A DNA stretch of 64,000 bases from the NCBI GenBank assembly GCA_965279195.1, contig CBDIHP010000042.1, forward strand, positions 253,668-317,667. The letters are read 5' to 3'. Origin of the DNA: CBDIHP01 sp965279195 (lineage in GTDB: Bacteria > Planctomycetota > Planctomycetia > Isosphaerales > Isosphaeraceae). Below are positions 1 through 7,670 of this stretch, piece after piece. The notes beneath the pieces were generated by a model. It ran no database searches and was not told the DNA's origin. It worked only from the letters and a program-made list of their open reading frames with translations. The position numbers and the translations under genes are program-made. Numbering within the stretch: the stretch's first letter is position 1; each line of letters starts with the position of its first letter.

Positions 1-31
1 AATCCCGGAGGTCAGCATATCCGTCGGGGGC

Positions 32-385
32 TCAGCGGGTCGGCCCTTGGGAGTCCGTGGCCGCTCTGATCGCTTCCCCGGCCCATGAGATCAAGTCCCC
101 CCGGTCCCCCAGGATATCCGGGGGTACCTCGTAGTAGGACTTGAGGGTCTGCCGCTCGTTGGGGCGGAACGGCCCCACGCCCCTGGCCTGGTAGTCGCCC
201 TTCGAGCCCTCGTCCACCTTGAAGTACAGCCTGCCGGCGTAGGCGATGGCGAAGATGACGCCACGCCAGTAGATGCCGTGGCCCCCGAACAGGGGACGGG
301 ACGTGACCTCCCCAAGGGCCGCCAGGCCGTCGAGGATCTGCCGGACGAAGCGATCGACCTCCACCACCGTTCCCTTCCATCTCAT
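32..385 (-). CDS. TfoX/Sxy N-terminal domain protein
   Basis: A 117-aa protein that matches the TfoX N-terminal domain. The family core is visible around residues 30-60: RPLFGGHGIYWRGVIFAIAY followed by a short segment ending LYFKVDEG. It contains only this domain and lacks the C-terminal TfoX domain of the classical competence regulators, so a role in competence cannot be assumed. Stand-alone TfoX-N proteins are common small cytoplasmic proteins of uncertain function. The ATG at 385 is used. The gene lies 5 nt downstream of the DUF2293 gene on the same strand, suggesting co-transcription. The product family is fairly certain and the function is not known. Confidence 0.8.
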   Translation of the reverse strand: MRWKGTVVEVDRFVRQILDGLAALGEVTSRPLFGGHGIYWRGVIFAIAYAGRLYFKVDEGSKGDYQARGVGPFRPNERQTLKSYYEVPPDILGDRGDLISWAGEAIRAATDSQGPTR

Positions 386-390
386 CAGGG

Positions 391-1065
391 CTACGACCCC
401 GGCATCAACGCCTTCCTCAGCGGGCAGTACTCACCGATCTCTTCTCCACGCCGATATCGGCCAAGTAACTCTTGCGACCTTTGGGCCAACGTCCGCCGGA
501 CCTCCCGCCGCTTGCCCTTGATCCTGGGAATCACCATGTTGTCGTAACCGGTCGTCTGGTGCCGCAGCCAGGCGATCACGGCGGCCTCGGCCCGCTCTTC
601 GACGGGGATCCGCTGCGTCCTGGCGACCGTCCCGCTGCCGACCGGCGTTGCATGCTCGGTGACGGCACGTGCCAGCCGTTCGGCGATCTCGGCGTATCGA
701 GGTGCGAACGCCAGGAACTTAGCCACCGCACCGTAGAAGTCCTCGACGTACTCGGACTGGGCCTTCTCCCGTCTTCTTGAGGCCGCCCCCTGCCGCCTGG
801 CGTATGCGTCCGTGGACCGCTCCGAGTCCAATCCCGCACGGATCTTCTCGATCGTCTCTGCCGGTGCCCAGATGCCCCGGGAGAACATCCTTCGGCCTAC
901 TTTCTCCTGGACGACCCAGTGGTCCCCGGTGGCCTTCACCCTGCGTGTCAGCCCGGCGTCCCCCGGCGGCAGGAGTGCCCAGCCCTCGGGGACGCTGAGG
1001 ATCGTCCCGTCGGCTGACCTGACGGTGTTCGGTGTCGGGCCCGGAAGATAAATCGGGACGTCCAT
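391..1065 (-). CDS. DUF2293 domain protein
   Basis: A 224-aa soluble protein. The C-terminal third contains HQTTGYDNMVIPRIKGKRRE followed by VRRTLAQRSQELLGRYR, which is the DUF2293 signature as I know it. The N-terminal half has a WALLPPGDAGLTRRVKATGD segment typical of the same family, with a charged helical linker between the two. No signal peptide or membrane segment is seen. DUF2293 proteins have no established biochemical role, and the basic C-terminus would be compatible with nucleic-acid contact (inference). It is followed on the same strand by the TfoX-like gene after 5 nt. Upstream lies the broken ygjP gene. Confidence 0.72.
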   Translation of the reverse strand: MDVPIYLPGPTPNTVRSADGTILSVPEGWALLPPGDAGLTRRVKATGDHWVVQEKVGRRMFSRGIWAPAETIEKIRAGLDSERSTDAYARRQGAASRRREKAQSEYVEDFYGAVAKFLAFAPRYAEIAERLARAVTEHATPVGSGTVARTQRIPVEERAEAAVIAWLRHQTTGYDNMVIPRIKGKRREVRRTLAQRSQELLGRYRRGEEIGEYCPLRKALMPGS

Positions 1066-1129
1066 GTCTGCTGCGGTTGCCTCTTCCGCTTGTTAGTTTG
1101 TGCAATAAGATCGAACTTATTGCTGCTCC

Positions 1130-1321
1130 TCAAAGATTCATTTGAGCCCCGTTCACTCTCAGCCAATTCTTCCGCTCTTCGAAATCAGGCATGACTTTCT
1201 CGATCTCAGTCCAGAAAACCGGAGTGTGATTGCTGTGAATTAGATGTGCCAATTCATGGACCACGATGTAGTCGATGATCGTCAACGGGGCCATCATGCA
1301 TCGCCAGTGGAAGTTCACCAG
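1130..1321 (-). pseudogene. ygjP/DUF45 zinc metallopeptidase, 3' exon fragment split by a group II intron
   Basis: Only the last 63-64 codons remain. They read LVNFHWRCMMAPLTIIDYIV, then VHELAHLIHSNHTPVFW, and end LRVNGAQMNL. This is the C-terminal catalytic part of the YgjP/DUF45 (SprT-like, M48-type) metallopeptidase family, with the HExxH zinc motif as HELAH and the further conserved H in NHTPVFW. Family members are usually about 230 aa. Reading upstream, the homology stops exactly at the 3' end of a group II intron. The missing N-terminal part is not found beyond the intron because an IS256-family element begins 6 bp from the intron 5' end. The gene therefore looks dead unless its 5' exon survives elsewhere. 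Confidence 0.8.
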
Positions 1322-1330
1322 GTGGGTAGT

Positions 1331-1405
1331 GGTCGGGTAGCTCAGGGCGGTTTCCCACCCTGAGCCCCCACAGATCCGGACGTGCGCGATTGACGCATCC
1401 GGCTC
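1331..1405 (-). ncRNA. Group II intron domains V and VI
   Basis: On the minus strand 1405-1371 reads GAGCCGGATGCGTCAATCGC and continues GCACGTCCGGATCTG. It folds into the domain V hairpin: the GAGCCGGAT/GTCCGGATCTG lower stem, a bulge, and a GCGT..GCGC upper stem. The next segment forms a domain VI hairpin with stem CTCAGGGTGG/CCGCCCTGAG and a GAAA loop. An unpaired A just 3' of that stem (CTACCC) is a candidate branch-point. The spacing to the reverse transcriptase stop is about 19 nt, as expected. Confidence 0.85.
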
Positions 1406-1423
1406 CTCGGGCCATGAGATTCG

Positions 1424-2776
1424 CTACGTGACCAGACGGACGCCTCGCAGCCGGGCCGGGGGCAGTGGGAACCGCCGCTCCAGCTCGCTGAAACGCTCCC
1501 AGGGTAGGCGTGCCCGGCTCGAGCGGCGGCAAAGCCACCTGTGCCAGGTCCGCCTCGCCTGGTATCGGAACCGACCGAGGCTCGCGATATTACCGGCGAT
1601 CCCGTAATACGCGAAGTGACCCCGAAGGTTCGCCGTCAGGGTGGCCCACTGATCCTTGACCGGCTGATGACGGTGCTCGCGGCACCACTGCTCCAACGAC
1701 CTCAAGGACCGGTGGAACCGGTCCTTGGCGGTCCGGCCCTTCACCGCCCAGTTCCCCTTGCGCGTCCGGCCCCAGTAGTGGGTGAACCCCAGGAACTCGA
1801 ACGTGCCGGGTCGCTCGTCCCGCGGGCCTGGTAAGGCCCCCGGACGGAGGCCCTGGAACGGGACCAACCGGGTCTTCTCCGGGTGGAGGGTCAGGCCGTA
1901 CTTCCCGAATCGCTTCGGGAGCACATCCAGGACCCGTCGCGCGTCGCTCTCCACCTGAAAGACGAGGACCGCGTCGTCGGCGTAACGGATCAGGGACGCC
2001 CGCCCCTTCAGGCGGGGTTTGACCGTCTGCTCGAACCATGTGTCCAGGACCTCGTGGAGGTAGGCGTTGGCCAGGAGGGGTGAGATCACCCCGCCCTGGG
2101 GGCTGCCGGATTCGGGGTGCGTGACGCGCCCGTCCTCCAGCACCCCCGCCTTGAGCCACTTGCCGACCAGTCGCAGTAGGACGCCGTCACGTACCCTCCG
2201 ACTCAGGATCGTTCGCAGGTGGCGGTGGTCCAGGGCGTCGAAAAACTTGCGGATGTCGATCTCCAGGACCCAACCGCCGCCCATCTCCATCAGCCGATGC
2301 CACAGCGTATCCAACGCCTGGTGCGCCGAGCGGCCCGGCCGGAAGCCGTACGAGCAGTCCAGGAAGTCCTGCTCGTAGACGGCCTCCAGGACCATGGCGA
2401 CCGCCCGCTGGAGGACCTTGCCCTCGAACGTCGGGATGCCGATGGGCCTGGTCTCCGACCCGGTCCCCTTGGGGATGTGCACCCGCCGCACGGGCGGCGC
2501 CTGGTAGCGGCCGGACTTGGCCCGGTCCAGCAGCGACCGGAGGTTGCCCTCCAGGTCCGCCGCGTAGTCCGTCGCCGTCTGTCCGTCCACCCCCGCGGCC
2601 CCGTCCTTGCGCGTGCTCCGGTACGCCTCGAACATCCAGTCGATGTCGATGTGGTGGGCGAGCGTCGTCAACGCCGCCTGCGGCGATCGCCTCGCCAGTT
2701 CCGCTATCCGCTGTCGTCGCGTTGAGATGGGATCGGGGCTCGGGGTCCCCGGCATCTTTCCCTCCAGCGGTCTCAT
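1424..2776 (-). CDS. ltrA: Group II intron reverse transcriptase/maturase
   Basis: A 450-aa intron-encoded protein. RT blocks appear in order: TRPIGIPTFEGKVLQRA, the GFRPGRSAHQAL block, VLEIDIRKFFDALDH, GSPQGGVISPLLAN, the catalytic RYADDAVLVF (YADD) and LHPEKTRLV. A maturase (domain X) region at the end contains HFAYYGIAGN. No HNH endonuclease domain follows, so mobility would rely on reverse splicing into single-stranded or nicked DNA (inference from introns lacking this domain). The protein splices and mobilises the surrounding intron RNA. The reading frame is intact with no visible damage. The ATG at 2776 gives the full length; a second ATG seven codons later is also possible. Confidence 0.93.
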   Translation of the reverse strand: MRPLEGKMPGTPSPDPISTRRQRIAELARRSPQAALTTLAHHIDIDWMFEAYRSTRKDGAAGVDGQTATDYAADLEGNLRSLLDRAKSGRYQAPPVRRVHIPKGTGSETRPIGIPTFEGKVLQRAVAMVLEAVYEQDFLDCSYGFRPGRSAHQALDTLWHRLMEMGGGWVLEIDIRKFFDALDHRHLRTILSRRVRDGVLLRLVGKWLKAGVLEDGRVTHPESGSPQGGVISPLLANAYLHEVLDTWFEQTVKPRLKGRASLIRYADDAVLVFQVESDARRVLDVLPKRFGKYGLTLHPEKTRLVPFQGLRPGALPGPRDERPGTFEFLGFTHYWGRTRKGNWAVKGRTAKDRFHRSLRSLEQWCREHRHQPVKDQWATLTANLRGHFAYYGIAGNIASLGRFRYQARRTWHRWLCRRSSRARLPWERFSELERRFPLPPARLRGVRLVT

Positions 2777-3343
2777 GGCCCGACGCCCCCTTCCCTCGGC
2801 GGGGTCCCTCGGTCCGGTTCCCCCGCGTCGCCGGTACTATGAGGCGTTCCGACTCCCCGGCGCCCGTCCCGCCGCGCTTCGTTGCCTTCGCTTGGCGGTA
2901 TCCCGGTCGCATCCGCGTTTCGCTCCCGTGGCCGCCGGATGCGACGGCCGCGGGCCTGGAGTTGGTAACCCGGTATCTCCGGCCGGGTCGTTCCGGGAAG
3001 GCGTCGGGGCCTCCCAGGTTCCTGGGGGACCTCTGCGAACGTGCCCTGTTCTCCGACCCCGGCGGGATCGCGGACGCCAGGCCATTGCGGCGTCGCGACG
3101 CGGCCTTCCGTCATGATGACGACGTCGGCTCCCGCGATCATGAAGATTTCGGGGCTCAATCGCACGGCCCGCTCACTCGCTGTCTACGCTTCGCGACGCC
3201 GGTCACCCGGTCACCGCGCAAGACTCGCTTCCGGCTGCTGGCCAGCTTTGCCGGGCGGGGGTTGGTGCCCCGCAAGGTCCCATCGAAAGGTTTCAGCACG
3301 TTCGTGCATCCCCATTTCCCAAGCTTTCCTGGCGCACCATCAT

Positions 3344-4686
3344 GGCTTCTGTAAATTCCCGGTCGTCCGCGGGCCGACGGCGGCGGGCGGAGCCGGCCGC
3401 TGACGGCCTCCCGGGCGATTTGCCTTGAAGCGGCGGGTCATCGCCGGTTCCTTGGAAGGTGCCAACCATCACCAAGGGAGATTGACCGACGATGACCCAC
3501 CAACCGCAGACTAACGCGCTCGACCAGATCGGGGAACTCCTGGCCGATCACGGGTTCGACGGCATGGCCCAGGTCCTGGCCCTGCTGCTCAACGAGGTCA
3601 TGAAGATCGAGCGGGTCAAGGCCCTCGGCGCCGGGCCCTACGAGCGGGCCGAGGGCCGCACCGGATACGCCAACGGATTCAAGCCCAGGACCATCCTGAC
3701 CCGCATGGGGCCCGTCACCCTGGCCGTACCCCAGGCCCGCGGCGTCGACTTCTACCCCTCCGCGCTCGAGAAGGGCATCCGCTCCGAGCGGGCCCTCAAG
3801 CTCGCCGTCGCGGAGATGTACGTCCAGGGCGTCTCCACTCGCAAGGTCGCCGCCATCGCCGAGCAGCTCTGCGGCGTCGAGATCAGCTCCGCCCAGGTCA
3901 GCCGCGTCGCCGCCCTCCTCGACGCCGACCTCAAGACCTCGCGCGAGAGGCCCCTCGGGGCCATGCCCTACCTGATCCTCGACGCCCCGTACGAGAAGGT
4001 CCGCCACGGCGGCTCGGTCGTCTCCTGCGCCGTCCTGGTGGCCATCGGCATCGACGACTCCGGCCGCCGCTCGATCCTCGGCACCAGCGTCTCGCTCTCC
4101 GAGGCCGAGCCCCACTGGCGCGACTTCCTGGCCTCGCTCCAGTCCCGCGGCCTGCACGGGGTCAAGATGATCGCCAGCGACGCCCACGCCGGGCTCAGGG
4201 AGGCCCTGAACGCCCGGTTCCCGGCCGTGCCCTGGCAGCGCTGCCAGTTCCACCTGGCGCAGAACGCCATGGCCTACGTGCCGAAGGAGTCGATGCGCAA
4301 GCAGGTGGGGGCCGGCCTGCGGGCGGTCTTCGACGCCCCGGACCGCCCCGAGGCCGAGCGTCAGCTCGACCTGGCGGTGAAGAGGTACCGCGCGACGGCC
4401 CCGAAGCTGGCCGAGTGGCTGGAGGCGAACGTGCCGCAGTCGCTGACGGCCTTCGCCTTGCCGGCGAGCCACCGGAGGCGGCTGAGGACGACGAACATGC
4501 CGCAGCGGGTCAACCGGGAGATCAAGCGTCGCACCCGCGTGGCGACGATGTTCCCCAACGAGGCCTCGGCCCTGAGGCTGGTCAGCGCCGTGCTGATGGA
4601 GATCAGCGAGGAGTGGGAGACCGGACGCAAGTACGTGACGATGGAACCGGAATGACCCGCCCTCCGAGGCGGAATTTACAGAAAGC
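3344..4686. mobile_element. IS256-family insertion sequence, about 1.34 kb
   Basis: Imperfect terminal inverted repeats of 16 bp flank a complete transposase. The left end 3344-3359 reads GGCTTCTGTAAATTCC. The right end 4671-4686, read inward, is GCTTTCTGTAAATTCC; the two share the last 13 positions. This end sequence is typical of IS256-family elements. No 8-9-bp target duplication is visible: the left flank ends CACCATCAT and the right flank begins TCGTTGCAT. The left end lies 6 bp from the 5' end of the group II intron. The right end abuts an unrelated truncated gene, so the element sits at a rearrangement junction. Confidence 0.85.
3492..4655 (+). CDS. IS256-family (mutator-type) transposase
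   Basis: A 387-aa DDE transposase, the usual size for the family, apparently intact. Motifs in order: an N-terminal helical region with EGRTGYANGFKPRT, then MYVQGVSTRKVAAI and EISSAQVSRV. The first catalytic Asp is in YLILDAPYEKVR and the second in KMIASDAHAGLREA. The family marker WQRCQFHLAQNAM follows, and the catalytic Glu is in MPQRVNREIKRRTRV. It catalyses cut-and-paste movement of the element through its terminal repeats. An AGGGAGA ribosome-binding sequence lies just upstream of the ATG. The stop is 15 nt before the right inverted repeat. Confidence 0.95.
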   Translation: MTHQPQTNALDQIGELLADHGFDGMAQVLALLLNEVMKIERVKALGAGPYERAEGRTGYANGFKPRTILTRMGPVTLAVPQARGVDFYPSALEKGIRSERALKLAVAEMYVQGVSTRKVAAIAEQLCGVEISSAQVSRVAALLDADLKTSRERPLGAMPYLILDAPYEKVRHGGSVVSCAVLVAIGIDDSGRRSILGTSVSLSEAEPHWRDFLASLQSRGLHGVKMIASDAHAGLREALNARFPAVPWQRCQFHLAQNAMAYVPKESMRKQVGAGLRAVFDAPDRPEAERQLDLAVKRYRATAPKLAEWLEANVPQSLTAFALPASHRRRLRTTNMPQRVNREIKRRTRVATMFPNEASALRLVSAVLMEISEEWETGRKYVTMEPE

Positions 4687-4688
4687 TC

Positions 4689-4892
4689 GTTGCATTATCC
4701 CGGGACATGCGTCTCGTCTCCGACGCGGACCCCCACGGAATGGCCGAGGCGTTCATCGCGGCGGTTCACAGCATCGCCCTGTTCCGGGCCTTCTCGGGTG
4801 AAAACCACGAGGCCTCGGGGATGCCGCACGTCGCCGGGATCGTCGGTGCGATCTGGAAGGGGCTGCGACCGTCCTCGAGCGGGGAACGATGA
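4689..4892 (+). pseudogene. Truncated TetR-like regulator C-terminal remnant
   Basis: The frame is open from the right end of the IS256 element and encodes RLVSDADPHGMAEAFIAAVH followed by SIALFRAF and ends in KGLRPSSSGER. The pattern (DPdgmAeAFiAavHgiALfraF) resembles the last helices of TetR-type ligand-binding domains, but this is pattern recognition without a strong signature. No DNA-binding part is present; the 5' part would lie where the IS element now sits. An ATG at 4707 could start a 61-aa peptide, but a remnant is more likely. It may have regulated the neighbouring TauE/SafE remnant (inference). Confidence 0.38.
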
Positions 4893-4975
4893 CGTGAAGT
4901 GCCTGCTGAGCCCATCCCCGCCGAATCGGGAGCGGCCTCGGCGAATTGCGATGCCGGTCGAGCGGAAGAGGCGAC

Positions 4976-5320
4976 ATGGGCTGGTACCTGACCTGGCAGA
5001 TCCTTCTTATCTGCGGGTGGTTGTCGGCCGTCGTCTCGGGGGCGGCGAGGTTTGGCGGGGCGTTGCTGCTCCTCCCCGTGCTCACGCACCCAGTGGGGGC
5101 CCGGGAGGCGGTGCCGATCCTGACCGTCGCCAAGCTTCTGGGCAGCTCGCTCGTCCTCGGATCGTGGACCGGCCGCAGGGGCATCTCCGTGCTCCAGGAT
5201 CACGCCATCGGGCTCGCGGTCGAGGTCCTCCCGATCACCTCGACGTTGATGCTCTTGAGCGGGTACCGCCAGAGAGCGTTGGGTTGCTCCGCTGTGTGCT
5301 CGTCGTCCCCGTCGCAATAA
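4976..5320 (+). pseudogene. Truncated TauE/SafE-family membrane exporter
   Basis: The first 70 codons match the start of TauE/SafE sulfite-exporter-like permeases. They encode a hydrophobic segment WQILLICGWLSAVVSGAARF, then the family-typical GGALLLLPVLT and REAVPILTVAKLLGSSLVLG. Family members have about 250 aa and seven or eight membrane segments. Here the homology fades after the RRGI sequence near residue 70, and the frame stops at 115 codons without further membrane segments. It is therefore a 5' fragment whose remainder was deleted or replaced. It sits between two insertion sequences. Confidence 0.65.
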
Positions 5321-5609
5321 GCGTGGTGAGCTTCCACATGCGAGTCGTATTTTCAGATCAACGCCCTCCCAGTTTTTGGGGCAGTCTCGAGCGGGACTTC
5401 GAAGTCGTCCGACACGGTCGTGACACTCAGGCCGGGGTATTGGGGCGGGGAGAAGTGGGTGGGCATGGTCTCCCATTAAGTCGCTCGAATCGCCTGGGGC
5501 CGTGTGCGACCTGCCGACCGGGGCTCGTACGCCAGCGCCGATGCCTACCCCCTGCTCCCTCGCAATCGGGGTGCATCGGGACGGGCTTCACCACGAGGGA
5601 CATTGGGTT
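5321..5609. other. Non-coding stretch between exporter remnant and IS element
   Basis: No credible gene, RNA or repeat is recognised. It probably represents eroded sequence of the former exporter locus. It ends with one copy of the TGGGTT target duplication of the neighbouring insertion sequence (5604-5609). Confidence 0.5.
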
Positions 5610-6678
5610 TAGTAGTTACGCACTGCCTGGTAGGACGTACATAGGTTGAGCGACGTATCTCCGCACCGCCTCGCGGACGATCCGGGCCTTGGCCTCGGCC
5701 CAACTGACCCCGACGCTGTAGCGATGCCACTCCAGCCGCAGCAACGCCCGGATCGCCAGGCCGATGTGGTTCCGCTGCGCCGTATGGCCCCTCGCCTGTG
5801 AGCGCTCGACGCCGCAGTATTGCTTCAGGCCACGGTGGTACTCTTCGATCGCCCAGATCCGCTCGGCCAGGCCCTGCCGCCCCAACTCGTCCATGCCCAG
5901 GTCGTTGGTCGCCCAGTATTCCATGTCGCCGTCTCTGGCGACGATCCGGAAGACCCGGATGCGACCGTAGCCCTCGAGATGGACCACCGACCCGGCGGCC
6001 GTGACCCCCGCCTCGGAGACCGGCCGCAGGCCGGAGCCGTCGGGGTTGACGTTGCGGTTGGCCTTCAATTGCGTCAGCCAGGTCCAGCCCAGCTCGCGCA
6101 CCGCCTTGAGGTTCTCCAGGCTCGCATACCATTGGTCGAACAGCAGGCACGCCGGGCGGAAGCCCCGCTCCGCGGCCGTCGCCAGCATGGCACGGAAGTG
6201 GTCGTTCTTGGTCAGGCCGTCGCGGGCCTTGTCGTAGAGCCGATAGTCGCAGGGGATGTGGCGGTCGCCGTCGCTCCAGACCAGGCTGACCAGGTTGATC
6301 CCCCTGACCACGGCGCGGTGCTTGCCCGACCAGTGCCAGCCGACCATCTCGATCTTGCCGGCGTAGGGCTTGTCGAGGGTCGTGTCGTCGACGATCAGGA
6401 CACCGCCGCCGCGATGGACCAGGGGCCTGGCCTCGTCCCAGAGCGCCCCGGGGTCGGGCTCCAGCCGGTAGAGCAGGCGGCTGAAGGAGTCGTGGGCCGG
6501 GGCGTCGCGGCGTTCGGGCTGCACGCGGGCGGCCTCCGTGCAGGTGGCCGTGCGGGGTGAGGCGATCAGGAATTGGATGTAGTCGAGGTCGCGACATCGC
6601 GGGGCGCTCATGAGAGCATCATAACGGCCAGGCCGCCGGGCGCAACTGATCTAAGGTTCACCGACCGCGTAACTACTA
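5610..6678. mobile_element. IS4/IS701-like insertion sequence with 6-bp target duplication
   Basis: A 1069-bp element with perfect 12-bp terminal inverted repeats: TAGTAGTTACGC at 5610-5621 and its complement GCGTAACTACTA at 6667-6678. It is flanked by identical direct repeats TGGGTT at 5604-5609 and 6679-6684, the mark of a simple transposition event. It encodes one DDE transposase on the minus strand that fills almost the whole element. The clean duplication and intact transposase suggest a fairly recent insertion. Confidence 0.87.
5616..6611 (-). CDS. IS4/IS701-like DDE transposase
   Basis: A 331-aa intact transposase. The first catalytic Asp region is VLIVDDTTLDKPYAGKIEMV, followed by WHWSGKHRAVVRGINLVSLV. 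The second Asp is in CLLFDQWYASLENLKAV. The Glu region is WAIEEYHRGLKQYCGVERSQ, the YREK-like block of IS4-superfamily enzymes. This combination (DDTTLDKP, KNDHF, FDQWYAS, EEYHRGLKQ) is one I associate with transposases annotated as IS4 or IS701 family in planctomycetes and cyanobacteria. The exact family assignment is uncertain. The C-terminus runs up to the left inverted repeat. Confidence 0.88.
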   Translation of the reverse strand: MSAPRCRDLDYIQFLIASPRTATCTEAARVQPERRDAPAHDSFSRLLYRLEPDPGALWDEARPLVHRGGGVLIVDDTTLDKPYAGKIEMVGWHWSGKHRAVVRGINLVSLVWSDGDRHIPCDYRLYDKARDGLTKNDHFRAMLATAAERGFRPACLLFDQWYASLENLKAVRELGWTWLTQLKANRNVNPDGSGLRPVSEAGVTAAGSVVHLEGYGRIRVFRIVARDGDMEYWATNDLGMDELGRQGLAERIWAIEEYHRGLKQYCGVERSQARGHTAQRNHIGLAIRALLRLEWHRYSVGVSWAEAKARIVREAVRRYVAQPMYVLPGSA

Positions 6679-6949
6679 TGGGTTATCTGGATGATGCTCC
6701 GCTTGCGCTGGCTTCGACCTACCGGCCGGGGGCATCCCGTCGACTCGGGGCGTCATCCACCCTATCGCTTCCGCCCGTCGCCCTGGTCGCCGGTCCACGT
6801 CGTGTGGGCCATTCGGATCGTCAACTTTTCTCAATCCGGCCGCCCTCGGCTCCGGAGAGGGGAGACCGCGTGACGAATCCCGGCGATACTGGACCAAGCG
6901 ATTTCGGGCACCGACGCGATGGGCCGCCGGTCGATTCGGAGGACCTCGG

Positions 6950-7669
6950 ATGAAACCAGAGCTTCGTGCCCCGTCCGAGCGGGTCGTCGCCCTGCTCGTC
7001 GACGACGACGTTGAGCTGGGCGAACTCCTCGAAGATGCCCTCGGGGAGTACGGCATCGTAGTCGAACTGGCCCACGACGGCCGGCGGGGGCTCACCAGGG
7101 CCCTCACCGGCGGGCACGACCTCCTGCTGCTCGACGCGATGCTACCGGGGCTCGACGGATTCGAACTGCTCCGGCTGGTCCGGCGGCGGAGCACCGTCCC
7201 GGTGATCATGCTCACCGCAAGGGTCGCTCCCGCCGACCAGATCGCCGGGCTGGAGGCCGGGGCCGACGACTACCTGCCCAAGCCGTTCGGCACCGACGTG
7301 CTTGTCGCACGAATCCGGGCCGTGCTGAGGCGGTCCGGGCGGGGCCCCACCTCCAACGAAACCATCGAAGTCGGCCGCCTGCGGGTGGTGCCCGGGGCCC
7401 GCCAGGTCCTCTCCGACGCCGGGCCCGTCCCCCTCACGTCCGTCGAGTATGACATCCTGGAATACCTCGCGAGGGCCGCCGGCCGCGTCGTCCCCAGGGA
7501 TGAGCTGACCGTGGCCCTGTTCCAGCGGCACGCGACTCCGTTCGACCGCGTGCTCGTTACGCACGTCCACAATATCCGCAAGAAGCTCGGGACCGCCGGC
7601 GACGACATCGTCACGGTCCGAAGCGTCGGCTACATGCTCCGGGCGGCCGACGCGGGGGGGCCGATCTGA
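6950..7669 (+). CDS. OmpR-family response regulator (CpxR-like)
   Basis: A 239-aa DNA-binding response regulator. The receiver domain covers residues about 12-125, with acidic pocket DDD at 18-20, phospho-acceptor D62 in LLLLDAMLPG, the Thr of MLTARV and the conserved Lys of LPKPFG. The C-terminal winged helix (about 138-232) has the typical LTSVEYDILEYLARAAGRVV and a recognition helix with RVLVTHVHNIRKKLG. The cognate kinase begins 1 nt after the stop codon, so the two are almost certainly a translationally coupled pair. The target genes cannot be deduced. The ATG at 6950 follows a GGAGGACCTCGG ribosome-binding region. Confidence 0.94.
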   Translation: MKPELRAPSERVVALLVDDDVELGELLEDALGEYGIVVELAHDGRRGLTRALTGGHDLLLLDAMLPGLDGFELLRLVRRRSTVPVIMLTARVAPADQIAGLEAGADDYLPKPFGTDVLVARIRAVLRRSGRGPTSNETIEVGRLRVVPGARQVLSDAGPVPLTSVEYDILEYLARAAGRVVPRDELTVALFQRHATPFDRVLVTHVHNIRKKLGTAGDDIVTVRSVGYMLRAADAGGPI

Positions 7670-7670
7670 G

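Larger units (their letters stand above)
1322..3337 (-). mobile_element. Group II intron (about 2.0 kb) inserted in ygjP
   Basis: Read on the minus strand, the element begins with GTGCGCCAGGAAAG at 3337, the conserved GUGYG 5' end of group II introns. About 560 nt of structured leader (domains I-III) follow. The reverse transcriptase/maturase ORF comes next, then a canonical domain V at 1405-1371 and a domain VI stem at about 1370-1331. It ends near 1322, directly before ygjP coding sequence. All parts of an active retroelement are present: ribozyme ends, catalytic domain and an intact protein. The exact 3' boundary is uncertain by 1-2 nt. The 5' exon has been reduced to at most 6 nt before an IS256-type inverted repeat starts. 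Confidence 0.88.

Noticed and set aside
3335..4695. Target-site duplication for the IS256 element
   Set aside because: The 9-bp flanks CACCATCAT and TCGTTGCAT share only the last three bases, and shifting the ends by a few bases does not help.
4690..5649. A 319-codon plus-strand frame between the two insertion sequences
   Set aside because: No domain is visible. It overlaps better-supported remnants (TetR-like and TauE/SafE) in another frame and runs into the IS element.
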